From an uncultured Acidaminococcus sp. (GTDB taxonomy: Bacteria; Bacillota_C; Negativicutes; Acidaminococcales; Acidaminococcaceae), in assembly GCA_900314165.1 (NCBI GenBank), contig OMUE01000210.1, positions 1 to 5,190 on the forward strand: DNA of 5,190 nt. The letters are read 5' to 3'. The notes below the pieces were generated by a model. That model did not search any database and was not told where the DNA came from. It saw only the letters and a program-made list of their open reading frames with translations. Shown piece after piece: positions 5,072 through 5,190 of the stretch (positions are counted from its first letter, which is position 1; every line of letters starts with the position of its first letter). Position numbers and translations under genes: made by a program.

Positions 5072-5120
5072 GGGGGATTAGGGGATTAGGGATTAGGGAT
5101 TAGGGATTAGGGGCTAGGGG
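5072..5120 (+). repeat. G-rich heptamer tandem tract (GGGATTA)
   Basis: Seven runs of three to five Gs, at 5072, 5081, 5089, 5096, 5103, 5110 and 5117, are separated by ATTA (five times) and CTA (once). The basic unit is the heptamer GGGATTA. The plus strand has far more than the four G-runs needed for a G-quadruplex, with short loops. On the minus strand the tract reads TAATCCC units directly after GTGCAGCGCACCCC. Confidence 0.9.
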
Positions 5121-5178
5121 TGCGCTGCACGGCTTGTGCTAGACGTCAGAAGTCAGACGTCAGGGTGCGCTGCACGGC
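5118..5178 (-). repeat. Two 16-base direct repeats with a heptamer tract between
   Basis: GGGTGCGCTGCACGGC occurs at 5118-5133 and exactly again at 5163-5178. Between them on the plus strand are three heptamers, AGACGTC, AGAAGTC and AGACGTC (5141-5161). Read on the minus strand, each copy contains GTGCAGCGCACCC, the same 13-mer found in repeat A at 227-239 and 3234-3246. Each is followed by tandem heptamers: TGACGTC/TGACTTC after one, TAATCCC after the other. Confidence 0.9.
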
Positions 5179-5190
5179 GTAGTCTGAATT

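Larger units (their letters stand above)
4706..5190. other. pgi upstream region and repeat block (485 bases)
   Basis: No confident gene lies here. From pgi outward it holds the pgi ribosome site, a possible gene remnant (to 4826), hairpin repeat C (4817-4877), a 9-base-pair AT-rich hairpin (4885-4908), a short palindrome (4935-4948), two overlapping promoter regions facing pgi (4999-5067), a G-rich heptamer tract (5072-5120) and a pair of 16-base direct repeats (5118-5178). Composition changes sharply from AT-rich to GC-rich near 5070. What lies beyond 5190 is unknown. Confidence 0.7.

Noticed and set aside
5072..5178. CRISPR array
   Set aside because: The units are 7 bases and contiguous, and the 16-base repeat occurs only twice; there are no 25-40 base repeats with unique spacers and no cas genes.

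Overview
The window holds four complete genes, all on the minus strand, in the transcription order pgi (glucose-6-phosphate isomerase), galU (UTP-glucose-1-phosphate uridylyltransferase), ftsZ (division GTPase) and nrdR (ribonucleotide-reductase repressor). A fifth minus-strand gene probably starts at base 38 and leaves the window. The proteins look like low- to mid-GC Firmicutes. The GC-rich genes with AT-rich gaps, and ftsZ directly beside nrdR, would fit a non-sporulating member such as the Negativicutes (an Acidaminococcus-like genome is my guess). That placement is inference and was not tested by search.

Layout from right to left, which is the direction of transcription. Bases 5072-5190 are repeats: a G-rich heptamer tract and two copies of a 16-base motif separated by another heptamer tract. 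Bases 4706-5071 are the AT-rich pgi control region, with two good sigma-A-type promoters, inverted repeats and a structured repeat (4817-4877). pgi runs 4705-3266. A short gap carries copy 2 of a 65-base hairpin repeat, followed by galU (start best placed at TTG 3153, end 2263). The 341-base galU-ftsZ gap holds a paired-hairpin repeat (2090-2176) and a possible ftsZ promoter with NrdR-box-like sites. ftsZ (1921-800) and nrdR (780-310) lie 19 bases apart and are probably one operon, ending at a strong hairpin terminator (272-305). Copy 1 of the 65-base repeat and a tandem octamer array follow, then the promoter and start of the last gene.

Functionally, Pgi and GalU sit on the route between fructose-6-phosphate, glucose-6-phosphate and UDP-glucose (phosphoglucomutase is not in the window). 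FtsZ builds the division ring. NrdR tunes dNTP supply. The genes themselves are ordinary housekeeping genes. The unusual content is between them: several families of hairpin repeats, and a recurring module in which the 13-mer GTGCAGCGCACCC is followed by tandem heptamers that differ from site to site. I found no transposase, CRISPR array, tRNA, rRNA or defence system.
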